A DNA stretch of 45,252 bases. It comes from a virus. How positions within the stretch are numbered: position 1 is the stretch's first letter; each line of letters begins with the position of its first letter. A model generated the notes under the pieces. That model was not told the origin of the DNA, ran no database searches, and saw only the letters and a program-made list of their open reading frames with translations. Location: IMG/VR virus record IMGVR_UViG_3300034358_000012, positions 1 to 45,252 of that record; one strand, 5' to 3'. The position numbers and the translations under genes are program-made. Positions 21,889-31,213 of this stretch are shown here, piece by piece.

Positions 21889-23822
21889 TGCGTTCTCAGG
21901 ACTTGGAAGCTAAATGGGCAATCAGCGAATGGTGTAGCGTCACTGGTACGGAAGGATAGTCTGAATGTCGAAGCGTTTGTGCGCGTGCAGATATCAAGCT
22001 TAAAGCCCGCCGTATTAGGAACTGCGAAAGCGGAATACCCATCAACAGTCGGCGCCCATCCGCCTGCCTTGATCACATCGTATACCCCAGCCCCTACCCG
22101 GGTAACAGACACCCCCGACAAAGTCCCGCTGAGTATGGTTCCCGCCCCGTTAACGTTGCCGGAGATTACGGCGCTACTGGTCGAATAGAAGCTAGTAGGG
22201 ATCGACGTGTTTTCGTTATGGGTACAAGTATCCCAGCCCACGATCTCAACGTTAGCCCCATACGAAATGAACGGACGGGTGTTCAAAGGTACGTAAGTGC
22301 CGGCGCTGTAAAAGCTGCAGCCGACCAGGATTACTTTCAACAGGCCGCCGCCCGAACTAAGGGCGGTGATGTTAGCAGTAGTAAACTTCACGTTGCTGAC
22401 ACGGTTGAAGGTACAACCCTTGAGCACAACGGTTACCGGTACGCTGGAGATGTTATCTAGTACCAAGTCCGCAGGGCCGCCGTTTCCTTCGAAATAAACG
22501 GAATCAAGGGTTAGGCATGCCGTACCGTTCGATCCGTTGAGGTTGAAGTACATGCCGGCGGACGCGGGGTTGCCCATGGTCCCATTGCTTTCGATACTGC
22601 CGCCAATAAAAGTGTTAGTCGCACCGATCGTACCGCTCACCCCGGCCAGTGAGTTGCCGCCGGCCAAGAAGCCGACAAACGTGTTGGCGTTCGGCAAAGT
22701 GTACGCAGTCGGTCCGACTTGCATACCGGTTACGCCGTTTTTAACGGTGATGTTATGGAACTTCGAGCTAAGCACGCCGTCGAGCAACAGCCCAATATTT
22801 AGGGATTCGGTGGCGTAGTCCTCAAGGCACATATACGCCTTGTTCAAAGCGTACAGGCCAACGCCGAGGTTATTCCGAAGGGCAGGGTATACCGTGAATC
22901 CGCTGTACTTATCCTGGCTATGGATGCCTTGGCCAACAGCAGCAGGATCAGTGCCGATCAGCTTCAAGCCAACGTCATTGGCACCGACAGGAGTGATCTC
23001 GAAAATGGTGTTTGCTGTCGAGTTTCCCTCAAGCCGAAGGCGAGTGGAGGGGAAAGCTACCTCGGGGAAAGTCAGACCGGAATAGTCTGCGGTTACGGTA
23101 GACGTTAACTTGTACACGCCGTCGCGAACGGTGTGCGTGCCCCCCTTGGTAAACGCTGCCTGGAATGCGGCTGTGGAATCAAAAACCTTGGTCGGATCGG
23201 CGCCGAACTGCATAACGTCGGTAGGCAGAACAGAATTCAGCTTCCAGCGGCCTCCGTCAGTAGCTACGACGATATTCGGCAAAGACTCAGTTGAAGTTGT
23301 ATCCGCCAAGTCTAGGTCATATTGCAGACCCTGGATCATCGCCTTACGGCCAGGTGCTGTTTTAAGAATGGTCCTCATCGCCGCGAACGTATCCACTCCG
23401 ACGATTCCGTTACCGACCAACGAGGCTCCGTTAGTCCCGGCGAGGGATGACCGCAAGGAAGAATCGCCGACATCGACGAGAAGCAATTGATCTGTAGCCC
23501 AGTTCCCCGTTAGGTTAACCGGGAAGGTGGCCGGCGCCTTCACCTTGTATACCGATGGTGCGCGGTCGATAAGCTGCGTGGGTCGCAGCACGGTTAGCGG
23601 CGTGCCATCAACGTATTGGAGGTGAGTCGCCTCGAAGCCCATGGCCGACAAGAAATCATTTACCAGGTTCTGCATTCCTTGCCAGGTTTCCCGACGCTTT
23701 CCGGAACGGTCGAAGAAAGCCGGGCCGTCGCTGTTCATCGCGTCATCAAAATTCTCGGCATTGTCGTATAGATCTTTCACGGACGTAGAGCCGAGAGGGT
23801 TGCCTGTGTTGTAGGTAGTCAT
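21885..23822 (-). CDS. Tailspike with beta-helix, possible depolymerase
   Basis: A 645-residue protein. Residues 1-45 (YNTGNPLGSTSVKDLYDNAE and on) form a docking adaptor also found on the fibre gene before it. From about 205 (VMQFGADPT ... FDSTAAFQAAF) the protein has the pectate-lyase-type right-handed beta-helix pattern of phage spikes, then repetitive T/S/G/N-rich rungs and a C-terminal trimer-like domain. Many such spikes cut surface polysaccharides, but no catalytic residues can be fixed here. The ATG at 23822 was preferred to a TTG two codons upstream. Confidence 0.8.
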   Translation of the reverse strand: MTTYNTGNPLGSTSVKDLYDNAENFDDAMNSDGPAFFDRSGKRRETWQGMQNLVNDFLSAMGFEATHLQYVDGTPLTVLRPTQLIDRAPSVYKVKAPATFPVNLTGNWATDQLLLVDVGDSSLRSSLAGTNGASLVGNGIVGVDTFAAMRTILKTAPGRKAMIQGLQYDLDLADTTSTESLPNIVVATDGGRWKLNSVLPTDVMQFGADPTKVFDSTAAFQAAFTKGGTHTVRDGVYKLTSTVTADYSGLTFPEVAFPSTRLRLEGNSTANTIFEITPVGANDVGLKLIGTDPAAVGQGIHSQDKYSGFTVYPALRNNLGVGLYALNKAYMCLEDYATESLNIGLLLDGVLSSKFHNITVKNGVTGMQVGPTAYTLPNANTFVGFLAGGNSLAGVSGTIGATNTFIGGSIESNGTMGNPASAGMYFNLNGSNGTACLTLDSVYFEGNGGPADLVLDNISSVPVTVVLKGCTFNRVSNVKFTTANITALSSGGGLLKVILVGCSFYSAGTYVPLNTRPFISYGANVEIVGWDTCTHNENTSIPTSFYSTSSAVISGNVNGAGTILSGTLSGVSVTRVGAGVYDVIKAGGWAPTVDGYSAFAVPNTAGFKLDICTRTNASTFRLSFRTSDATPFADCPFSFQVLRTQ

Positions 23823-23837
23823 CAGCAATACACCGTT

Positions 23838-25094
23838 TTATACCAAAGGAATGGTTGCAGAGAAGGAGATTACGCCGTTAGAGCAATTTTGGCAGCTAAC
23901 AACCCCGGTCGTATCGATAAATACAAACGGCGGGGTAACTGTCGTGCTCAGTGGGGTATTGGGGCCGCTGATAACCGGTACGGCTTGCAAAATGACAGGC
24001 CTGAACCCTGCCGGCAAAGTGAAAAGAGTCGTTCCGTTTGTCGCCGTGCCACCGGTTATCGTGATGTCAAGTTGCAAGTTGTCCATAGTTTTACGGTAAA
24101 CAGCGCGCCGAGAAGCTACTACGGTCCAGCTATTGACCAAGGTTGCAACAGTGAAAGCAGTGTTAGCTACGCCGCCAGTGACTCGACCTTTCACGTCGAC
24201 AACTACCTGGTCGTAAGTACCCGCACCCACGCCGCTTGCTGCTAGGGTTAGGGCGCCAGTTACGTTGGCACTACCGTCAAAGCTTGTAGTGTAAGTGGCA
24301 TCGCCTGTTATAGCTATGTTGCGAGCCGTGGTAAGTTTTACCGCGCTGCCGGCGGTATTCCCGGTTCCGCCCTGAGCAATGCTAAGCGGAGTAGTAAGGC
24401 CTGTCAGGCTGGTGATATCTGAGTTAGCTCCGCCGCGTGAAAACTTCGTCCACGTTGCGTCCCATGCGCCGGATATCTGCTTCCGGTAATAGGCGTTACC
24501 GCCAGTTACAGGGAACAGAATATCCATCGCGAATCCGGCGCTGGCATTCGTGATGCGCAGGCCGTAACTGTTGATGTTCTCTGGAAGCACTCCGCCTGCG
24601 GAAGCTGACACGATCATAAATTGCGTCGGTCGAGTGTTGTTCAGCGTCGCTTCTGTAACAGAAAGCGGGTTGCCTCCCAGGCCGAAGGCGCCAACTATCA
24701 AAGCTGCGAGGGCGGTAGCATCAGACGTTGAGGATTGAACGTTCGCTACAGCGGCAGTTCCCAGAGCCAGTGCCGTTCTCTGCAATGCGGTAGTGGTAGC
24801 AGCAAGGAGCGTACGGGCTTGTGCAGGGAAGTCTGCTACTGCGCCCGTGCCGGAGCCTGTGAAATAGAAAATCTTATTCGCGGCGCTTACCGCTGACGCC
24901 AATGCTGAGACGTTAGGCGAAACCAGTGTCGCTGCATCCAGCTCCATCTGATGCCAAGTCTTGCGTTGAGCGCCAAGACGATCGGGAACGCTTGCCGCAC
25001 TCGATTGCAGTAAGTTATCAAAGACCGTCGCGTTATCGTCCAGGTCGCGAGGGTCAATAGAAGGAACCGGGTTACCCGTGTTGTAATTGCTCAT
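23838..25094 (-). CDS. Tail fibre, receptor-binding protein
   Basis: A 418-residue protein with the same N-terminal adaptor as the spike (YNTGNPVPS, then DLDDNATVFDNLL and DRLGAQRKTWHQM). The body holds fibre motifs: IAQGGTGNT, SGVGAGTYDQVVVDVKGRV, and a C-terminal beta domain with TLPAGFRP. The ATG at 25094 overlaps the stop before it (ATGA), which settles the start over a TTG at 25106. It likely binds a host surface receptor. Confidence 0.8.
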   Translation of the reverse strand: MSNYNTGNPVPSIDPRDLDDNATVFDNLLQSSAASVPDRLGAQRKTWHQMELDAATLVSPNVSALASAVSAANKIFYFTGSGTGAVADFPAQARTLLAATTTALQRTALALGTAAVANVQSSTSDATALAALIVGAFGLGGNPLSVTEATLNNTRPTQFMIVSASAGGVLPENINSYGLRITNASAGFAMDILFPVTGGNAYYRKQISGAWDATWTKFSRGGANSDITSLTGLTTPLSIAQGGTGNTAGSAVKLTTARNIAITGDATYTTSFDGSANVTGALTLAASGVGAGTYDQVVVDVKGRVTGGVANTAFTVATLVNSWTVVASRRAVYRKTMDNLQLDITITGGTATNGTTLFTLPAGFRPVILQAVPVISGPNTPLSTTVTPPFVFIDTTGVVSCQNCSNGVISFSATIPLV

Positions 25095-25606
25095 GGCTGC
25101 GGCCAATCCTCGTTAATTGCTCGGTCCATGGCGTCGGCGTATTGCTGCCAAGGGTTCAAAGGCCATTCTCTATTCATCGCCAAATCAAAGATATCGGCGT
25201 ACAAAATGTAGTCCGGCAGAATCTCTACCCAACCGGGGGGAAGCAAAGGCATTTTTCTGCTTTCACAAACTACCTGGAAGCGCCATAAGAATTTTCCGGT
25301 CAGCTCCCCGCCTACGGGGGTCGTCTTGAACCGAACTTCCTCGTCGTCGAATCCAAGAGGGCTGAGCAACGGCATGGTAAACCATCCAGCCCCGGCGACT
25401 TGCGCGGCCCAAGCCTGGAACAGAGAAGCCTGTGGTGCCGTGAAAACCCAGGTCAGCCGGATCATGTCAGGCTGACTTCTAAAGTCTATGCGCTGGCGAG
25501 AGCGCCCCGAATCCATAGACGTGCTACGGATGTTATTGACTGGCTCGCGGCCGTAGTTCTCCCTGAGCGGGTACGGCAACCCTATAGGGTACGCAGGGAT
25601 TGCCAT
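25091..25606 (-). CDS. Tail tip/minor tail protein
   Basis: A 171-residue protein that begins MAIPAYPIGLPYPLRENYG and ends ADIFDLAMNREWPLNPW. This position (after tape measure, before fibres) and the WVFTAPQASLFQAW pattern fit distal-tail or minor tail proteins of Pseudomonas siphophages. No enzymatic motif. It is coupled to the tape measure stop. Confidence 0.65.
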   Translation of the reverse strand: MAIPAYPIGLPYPLRENYGREPVNNIRSTSMDSGRSRQRIDFRSQPDMIRLTWVFTAPQASLFQAWAAQVAGAGWFTMPLLSPLGFDDEEVRFKTTPVGGELTGKFLWRFQVVCESRKMPLLPPGWVEILPDYILYADIFDLAMNREWPLNPWQQYADAMDRAINEDWPQP

Positions 25607-28479
25607 TAGCGGCCCACGCCTTGAATGCCAGTTTTGCGGTTAAGCGCTTCCATCACATCGTCATCCGCATAAAGTTTCGCGATCCACAGGTCAATAAACT
25701 TTTGGCCGTTCTCTTCTCTGGTCTGAGACTGGCCGGCGCGAGAAGCATCCTCAATCTGGTTAACTATAACGTCTCCCTTCCCTGCTGGCGATTTTATATC
25801 ATTCAAGGTTTTGTCTAGCTTGGCGCTAGTCTGCGCAGTCGTGACGCGTTCCCCTTTCTGGAGCAGCCATGTGCCTGTCTGAGGTACGGAATCAATACCA
25901 TCATGCGCCATACCGGCCAGGGCGGAAGTCGCTACGCCGGCCACGAGAGGAGCTGCGAAGGCGCTTGCCGCCGCTGCCGCACCGGGAGCCAAGATCGGTC
26001 CAACGATAGGAATTGCAGCGGTGGACGCGAAGGCTGCCAGGGCCGCTTGGAATGCCGTAGCTTGTGCGTTAGCGATTAGCGCGGTAGCCGCACTGGCCTG
26101 CGTGGCTTTGCCGGTGATAAGCACCACAGCCTGATACACGAGCCACTGCGCGGCCATCTTGACCAGGGCGCCGACGATCTCTTTTACGAGGATCGCGCCG
26201 AGGTCAGAAAATGCTTCCCCAACCGATTTCGTACCGTCCAAGATAGACATGAAGGTATCGGCTAAGCCGTCGCTCAAGCTGTCGAGGGAACCCTTAACGA
26301 ACTCTGCGGCCTGCGCACTGTAGTTGCCCGCCTCATCCGCCCAGTTCGCCCAGCCTTCGGAGGCGCCGAGGAAAAAGCTAGATTGCGCTTCGTCTACTTG
26401 GTTGTAGTAGTCCTGCTGCATAACGAGGCGCGACGCCAGGTTCTCTTCGAGAATGTCCGTCTCTTGCTGATAAAGATCTTCGCTGATCTGTCCGGTGTTG
26501 AACTGCTTGTTCAGCTTGTCGACTTCGGACTGATACTCTTTGCGGATCGCGATATCTTCTTTCAAGCGTTCGCGTAGCTTCTCGCCAGAGCCCAACCCGG
26601 TAAGCTGCGAGTTCAGCCCTTCCTGTGCCGTGTTCAGTTTCGACGCTTGGTTCTCTTGGAACGCGGCCAGCTTCTCGGCTTCCGACGTTGCCTGTTTACG
26701 CGCGGCGACTTCTTGCTCGAGCGCTACGTTGCGTTTGAGCTGGGCCCGCAGCAGATCCTCCGAAGCGAGGATCGATTTCTGGTCAGCAGTTTGGATGTCC
26801 TTCGACTTGATGTCGGCAATTTGTTGCTCAAAGCGCGCCAAGGCTTGCGCCTGTGCGCCGAGCTTCTCTCCGGTCTCCGACTGGACTTGAAGCGCTGCCG
26901 CCTGTTGCCGAAGGCTGTCCAGCATCTTCTGGCCGGCGTCTTCGCGGAACGCTTTTGCAGCTGGCGACGCAGCGGCTTTGTACTGCTCTTCAGCGGCTTT
27001 ACGCAACTGGGTGATCTGCGCTTCGCTGTACTGCACCCCACGCGCTGAGGCAGCCGCTACCTGCTTATCGATCTCGGCGAAGCGCTTGGCCAGCTTGTCA
27101 GTCTTCGGCGCCGTTTCGTCCAGGGACTTGTTCAGGGCTTCAACAGCGGCGATGCCGCGTTTGTCTTGAGCGACGACGTTCGCGGTCGCTGCGGAACGCT
27201 TACGACTTTCCTCCTGCTGTACGAGAAGGTCGGTTATCTGCTTTTCAGTTTCTTCTCGGCGGATATCATCACTCGGAGCTAATAATCCGCCACTACCGGG
27301 GGCGGCGTTAGTTTTAGCCGCGTTTCTGATGTCGGCTAATCGATCATTCAGGACTTTGAGCTTCTGCTCGATCGTCCCTTCGCGTCCAATGTCGAGGAAA
27401 GCATCCCACGCGTCTTTGGCGGCGTTCTTCACGGATAGCCAAGCGCTTTCGACGAAGCCCAAATTGCTCTTGATCGAATTCGCACGGGTTGTCAACGCTT
27501 CGGCGTAAGCCTGTTCGGCTAGGTTGGCGGCACCTTGCGTGTCGCCTTGGCGCTGTAGTGCTTCAATCTGCGCATATGTGGAAGTAGTCAAGTAGTTCAG
27601 GGAGTCGTTCAATTCCTTCGAATACTTAACGGGGTCTTTCGCCAGCTTCTCGAAATCCTTTACGGTCTCCTCAGCAGCTTTCCCGGTGGCTTCCTGCATC
27701 TTCAGGGCCGCGATAGCGATCGTGTCGAACGAAGACGCAGGAATCTTACCGGAGGCCGCAAGTTGCGCTAAAACGGCCGCAGCGGCGCCCACGGTGCCGA
27801 CAGACTGGCTAACGCTTTGTGCCTGCTCGGCCAGTTGGTTTGCGTTAGTTCCGGCGGCGTTACCGTTCAAGATCAGCGCGTTGGTGAACGCCGTAGTCTC
27901 GTCGCTACCCTGCTTATACGCCAGGGTAAGAACCGCAGCGGCTGCCGCAGCAACAGTGAAAGGGTTAACTAGTCCGAGGACATAACCGCCAAGCGCTTTT
28001 GCTGCGGGACCGATGCCGCCGAACATGTCCTTAAGCTGGCCGCCTTGCTGGAGAAGTACCGTAAGAGGCGCCTGACCAGATTGAAGGGATACCGCGATAT
28101 CGGTGAACTGCGCGGGCACTCCGCGAAGTGCTGCTGCGGTAGCCTTGGCCGACATGCCGGCTTTGTTCAGCGCCGCGTCATTCTTTCCGATAGCATCACG
28201 TGTAGCGTTCAATTGTGCGATGTAAACTTTGTAGTCTTCTGTGGGGAGGCGACCTGCTTTGCGGTGAGCTTCAAGCTGCTGCTCCATCTTATCGAGACGG
28301 GAGTAGGCGGCAACGGTGGGATCAATCTGCCCGATCAAGCGATCGAGGGCGTCGCCTTGCTTCTTGGCTTCCCGCGTGGCCGATTGCAAAGCGCGTTCGG
28401 CCTGATCCATACCGCGTTCGAAGCCGGCGGTGTTGGCGACCAAATCCACGGTCAGTTGGCCCAGTGATCCTACCGCCAT
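25606..28479 (-). CDS. Tape measure protein
   Basis: A 957-residue protein: N-terminal VDLVANTAGFERGMDQAERAL is the phage tail-length (TMP) domain; PAQFTDIAVSLQSGQ and the hydrophobic segment GGYVLGLVNPFTVAAAAAAV match lambda gpH-type proteins. Long coiled coils fill 360-730, and hydrophobic stretches occur near 800-880. At about 1.5 A per residue it predicts a tail near 140 nm. It sets tail length and may enter the cell membrane with DNA. Confidence 0.92.
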   Translation of the reverse strand: MAVGSLGQLTVDLVANTAGFERGMDQAERALQSATREAKKQGDALDRLIGQIDPTVAAYSRLDKMEQQLEAHRKAGRLPTEDYKVYIAQLNATRDAIGKNDAALNKAGMSAKATAAALRGVPAQFTDIAVSLQSGQAPLTVLLQQGGQLKDMFGGIGPAAKALGGYVLGLVNPFTVAAAAAAVLTLAYKQGSDETTAFTNALILNGNAAGTNANQLAEQAQSVSQSVGTVGAAAAVLAQLAASGKIPASSFDTIAIAALKMQEATGKAAEETVKDFEKLAKDPVKYSKELNDSLNYLTTSTYAQIEALQRQGDTQGAANLAEQAYAEALTTRANSIKSNLGFVESAWLSVKNAAKDAWDAFLDIGREGTIEQKLKVLNDRLADIRNAAKTNAAPGSGGLLAPSDDIRREETEKQITDLLVQQEESRKRSAATANVVAQDKRGIAAVEALNKSLDETAPKTDKLAKRFAEIDKQVAAASARGVQYSEAQITQLRKAAEEQYKAAASPAAKAFREDAGQKMLDSLRQQAAALQVQSETGEKLGAQAQALARFEQQIADIKSKDIQTADQKSILASEDLLRAQLKRNVALEQEVAARKQATSEAEKLAAFQENQASKLNTAQEGLNSQLTGLGSGEKLRERLKEDIAIRKEYQSEVDKLNKQFNTGQISEDLYQQETDILEENLASRLVMQQDYYNQVDEAQSSFFLGASEGWANWADEAGNYSAQAAEFVKGSLDSLSDGLADTFMSILDGTKSVGEAFSDLGAILVKEIVGALVKMAAQWLVYQAVVLITGKATQASAATALIANAQATAFQAALAAFASTAAIPIVGPILAPGAAAAASAFAAPLVAGVATSALAGMAHDGIDSVPQTGTWLLQKGERVTTAQTSAKLDKTLNDIKSPAGKGDVIVNQIEDASRAGQSQTREENGQKFIDLWIAKLYADDDVMEALNRKTGIQGVGR

Positions 28480-28481
28480 GC

Positions 28482-28799
28482 TTAGGGCCTCTTAGATGCT
28501 TGCAGCACTCGCAAGAAGTCTTGCGGTGTAGCCAGTTTCAGTTCGTCGTCAGATTCCCGATTAGGGATGAAGTCCGCGACCTTGACATTCTTGTTGCCAA
28601 GCAATTGTGCGCCGGTACTGCAGATCAACGCGGCTGACTGTTCGACGCGTTCAGCGATGTTCAAGCCCCCATGGCGCCGGATGTACTGAGCCCAGTGCCG
28701 AGCCTCGATAAACGACAGGTTCTGTTGGGCTTCGGCGATCGTTCGACCGCCTACACCGTTTAAAACTATTTCGAACCAGAAGTCTTCGGGGGGCTCTTC
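28482..28799 (-). CDS. Tail assembly chaperone, GT extension made by -1 frameshift
   Basis: This frame has no useful start but is open right from the slippery heptamer GGGAAAG to 28482. After slipping, the chaperone continues EEPPEDFWFEIV ... IEARHWAQYIRRHGGLN and FIPNRESDDE, which resembles lambda gpT. The fused GT product would have about 221 residues (116 from the upstream frame and 105 from here). As in lambda, a minor GT form binds the tape measure while the G form binds tail tube. Confidence 0.85.
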   Translation of the reverse strand, partial: EEPPEDFWFEIVLNGVGGRTIAEAQQNLSFIEARHWAQYIRRHGGLNIAERVEQSAALICSTGAQLLGNKNVKVADFIPNRESDDELKLATPQDFLRVLQASKRP

Positions 28800-29146
28800 T
28801 TTCCCGAGTTGGCTTCGTTCACCGCGGTGATCAAGGCCAGGAACAGCGTGTCGCAGATCGGGCCTCGGGAAGGATCAGCAGTGCCGAGAACGTCAGCCGT
28901 GGTGAAGATCGGCGCGCCTTCCTCGTCACATACCATGGTAGCAATCCGTGCAGCCAGGTGTTCCTGATTGCCTTCAGCGGCTTTCCAAGTATTGGTGATC
29001 GTGTGGTACGACGCCAAGCGAACCCATATGTCGGCTTTCTGCTCTTCGCCTTCCGTGTTGTGCCAAACAATTTCGCGCTTGACGGTGGGCTCTGTGGCGC
29101 TAACGAAAGCGCCTTGGGCAACGAGGTCTTTAAGGTTCAAGGCCAT
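28766..29146 (-). CDS. Tail assembly chaperone, G-like protein
   Basis: A 126-residue protein after the tail tube gene and before the tape measure. It holds FVSATEPTVKREIVWHN and a C-terminus GKKSPPKTSGSK read past the slippery site. It is the main product of the G/GT pair and coats the tape measure during tail assembly. Ends with TAG at 28766. Confidence 0.85.
   Translation of the reverse strand: MALNLKDLVAQGAFVSATEPTVKREIVWHNTEGEEQKADIWVRLASYHTITNTWKAAEGNQEHLAARIATMVCDEEGAPIFTTADVLGTADPSRGPICDTLFLALITAVNEANSGKKSPPKTSGSK
28799..28805 (-). promoter_or_regulatory. -1 frameshift slippery site GGGAAAG
   Basis: Read on the minus strand, G GGA AAG in the frame of the G gene matches the X XXY YYZ rule and is identical to the lambda G/GT slippery heptamer. 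It sits ten codons before the zero-frame stop, and the new frame is open to the end of T. Confidence 0.88.
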
Positions 29147-29149
29147 GAG

Positions 29150-29632
29150 TTAACTCGACGACTTAGGAATGAGAACCGGTTCGCCGGAGACTTGGATACC
29201 AACGGTCGAGGTGACCATGGTGTTCAGGCCGAAGGTGAACGGATAGCTGTTCATGTAGCCTTCGAAGGTCAACCAGCTGCGGGTAGGTGGCAGGACGAAT
29301 TCATCATTCCCCGAGCTGTCGGTGCCTACAGTCGGCGGCACGGTGCCGTCGGAGAAGCCGATAGCCCATTGCAGCGTAGTGCCGGCCGTCTTCAGTTGGT
29401 GCAAACGGATGTGCGCAGGATCGGCCGGGTCAAACTGCAGACCGAAGGTCGCGGCGCCTGGAGTAGCCAATCCGGCTTCGTATGTACGTGAAAGATCGTT
29501 GAGACAGGTTGTCTCGATCTGATCAATGGCGGTATCGATACCGTCGATGGAAGTAATACAACCCACGTCCAACAGGGTGCCTGTTGCGGGGTCAATGGCA
29601 TACAGGTCGGTGCCCTGGGCCTTGATGGTCAT
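29150..29632 (-). CDS. Major tail tube protein
   Basis: A 160-residue protein with the tail-tube pattern: a first strand GTDLYAIDPATG, CITSIDGIDTAIDQIETTCL, and a C-terminal GYMNSYPFTFGLNTMVTS. It polymerises into the tail tube under control of the G/GT chaperones just downstream. The leader TGAGGCTCTACA before the start is the same 12 bases as before the repressor-like gene. Confidence 0.85.
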   Translation of the reverse strand: MTIKAQGTDLYAIDPATGTLLDVGCITSIDGIDTAIDQIETTCLNDLSRTYEAGLATPGAATFGLQFDPADPAHIRLHQLKTAGTTLQWAIGFSDGTVPPTVGTDSSGNDEFVLPPTRSWLTFEGYMNSYPFTFGLNTMVTSTVGIQVSGEPVLIPKSSS

Positions 29633-29677
29633 TTGTAGAGCCTCATGGAAGTGGGTAGTGTCCCGCGCAAGAATATC

Positions 29678-30046
29678 CTAGTTCCGATCAACAATCCAAT
29701 CCACGTCGAAGCTGGTGCGGTAAAGCTTCGTTTCCTCATCGCGCATGTCGCCTCGATAGGAGGTGACGTAGGAGTCAAGTTCAATCGCGTACCGAATCGC
29801 TTTTGCCACTGTGGTAGTCGACTGCGTAGTAAGACCGTATACGTCGACTTGGAGGCTGGCGCGGTCCGCGTCAGGCCGGCAGTTCAGCATGTTAAAAGGA
29901 TCGCCGCCGATCCACTGGTAGACGACGTAGGGTTTGGCGACGGTCTGCGGGGCCTGCCCAAATGGAAAAATTCTTGGTTCAGGTGAACCGAGCAGAGCCA
30001 GTACGGCTGCGTCCGCTTTGCAGGTTGTGTAGAACGGTACGTCCAT
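29678..30046 (-). CDS. DUF3168 tail completion protein
   Basis: A 122-residue protein of the DUF3168 family (VAKPYVVYQWIGG, RASLQVDVYG, DEETKLYRTSFDVDW), which act as tail terminators joining tail to head. Its start overlaps the stop of the gp10-like gene (TGATG). Confidence 0.85.
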   Translation of the reverse strand: MDVPFYTTCKADAAVLALLGSPEPRIFPFGQAPQTVAKPYVVYQWIGGDPFNMLNCRPDADRASLQVDVYGLTTQSTTTVAKAIRYAIELDSYVTSYRGDMRDEETKLYRTSFDVDWIVDRN

Positions 30047-30489
30047 CAGTTGAGCCCTAATTTAATGAGCTGGAATTTTGCAGAGGAGAGGAATTCTTGA
30101 AACACGGCCTGTTGGTTCTGCCCAAGCGCATTCCTCATGAAGGGCTGTGCTCGGTTCCGAGACGTGCCTAGCTCGACCCACCACCAGTAAAAAGTGTTTC
30201 CGCCGCGCTGCCCGCGTTTTGTCTTACGCACTCCAACGGAGATCTTTGTAGAACCGGTCTCCGCGAAATATTTCTTGTCTTCCACCAGGGCGATGTTCTT
30301 TGAAATGTCTGGAATGGTAGACGGGTCATCGATCGCACTGGCGCGTTGGATGGCGTCTTTCAACACAATGTCCATGGCGTCTTTAGCCGCCGGAATCACG
30401 ACTTGGCGTTGAAGCTCCTGGGGCAAGGTCTTAAAGATCCTCGACAGCTCTTCAGCGCCGGTAAGCTTGTAAGTGATCCAGTCGGCCAT
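30046..30489 (-). CDS. HK97 gp10-like head-tail/tail completion protein
   Basis: A 147-residue protein; LTGAEELSRIFKTLPQELQR near the start and WWVELGTSRNRAQPFMRNAL match HK97 gp10-type proteins that complete the neck. The ATG at 30489 has GAGGA seven bases upstream; a TTG start at 30528 would enter the terminator region and was rejected. Confidence 0.85.
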   Translation of the reverse strand: MADWITYKLTGAEELSRIFKTLPQELQRQVVIPAAKDAMDIVLKDAIQRASAIDDPSTIPDISKNIALVEDKKYFAETGSTKISVGVRKTKRGQRGGNTFYWWWVELGTSRNRAQPFMRNALGQNQQAVFQEFLSSAKFQLIKLGLN

Positions 30490-30529
30490 ATCGTCGTCCT
30501 CGGTTTGCCGGGAGTTTATCACAGGCAAG

Positions 30530-30557
30530 AAAAAGCCGCCCTAGTAAGGCGGCTTTT
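30530..30557 (-). terminator. Intrinsic terminator after the methyltransferase
   Basis: On the minus strand a ten-pair stem AAAAGCCGCC/GGCGGCTTTT with a seven-base loop is followed by T. It lies 33 bases after the methyltransferase stop and just before the gp10-like gene, so the accessory cassette can end separately from the tail operon. Confidence 0.85.
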
Positions 30558-30589
30558 GGTATCACAGGAAGCATTGACGTAGGAGGATC

Positions 30590-31213
30590 TTACTCTGCGA
30601 CGCGCTTGAAAGCAAACGAAGCGATACCCTCGCGGCCAAGTTCGGTTTCCGCCCAGTTGACTTCCTGGCACTCGAAGCCCTGCTCGCCGCACCAGCGGAT
30701 AAAGCCTTGCAGGCTGAAGTAGTGGATGTGCTCGCCCGGCTTCATGTGCTTCGACTCGACCCACTCACTGGCCGTTTCGCAGATGGGGATCGAGACGAAC
30801 AGCCATTCCTTGACGCGCTCGAGAAGCTTTTCGGGTTCGGGGATATGTTCCAGGCTATCCCAACATGTGATCGCCCTGACTTCCTCCGAGCCGTAGGGAT
30901 CGCGATAGGCGTAAGTGCTCTGCAACCACTTCACCGCGTCCGGGCAAACGTCGTAGCCCATACCTTGCGACTCTTGGACGAAGCGCCCGCCGCCGATACC
31001 GATGTCCACGACCTCGGCCGGATTGAAATACTTCTTGACCAGTTCAACCCGCGCCTTAGTCAGCAGACCGCCAATTTTTGTCGCATCAAGCTTTTGGTAA
31101 TTGGCAAAATACTCGCCACCGTAAAGCATCGCCGGCCGAGTATGGAACCCTTGACCTTTAGACGGAGACCACAGGAAGGTGTCCTCCAGTCCAATCGGTA
31201 AGCTTTGAGTCAT
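30590..31213 (-). CDS. Class I SAM-dependent methyltransferase
   Basis: A 207-residue protein. VVDIGIGGGRFVQE is motif I (SAM binding); CWDSLEHIPEPEKLLE fits motif IV/post-I. The target is not visible: it is neither a DNA-adenine nor a C5 enzyme, and resembles small-molecule, sugar or lipid O-methyltransferases. The ATG at 31213 has AGAGGA nine bases upstream. It overlaps the glycosyltransferase-9-like gene by 56 bases, so the two probably act together. Confidence 0.75.
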   Translation of the reverse strand: MTQSLPIGLEDTFLWSPSKGQGFHTRPAMLYGGEYFANYQKLDATKIGGLLTKARVELVKKYFNPAEVVDIGIGGGRFVQESQGMGYDVCPDAVKWLQSTYAYRDPYGSEEVRAITCWDSLEHIPEPEKLLERVKEWLFVSIPICETASEWVESKHMKPGEHIHYFSLQGFIRWCGEQGFECQEVNWAETELGREGIASFAFKRVAE

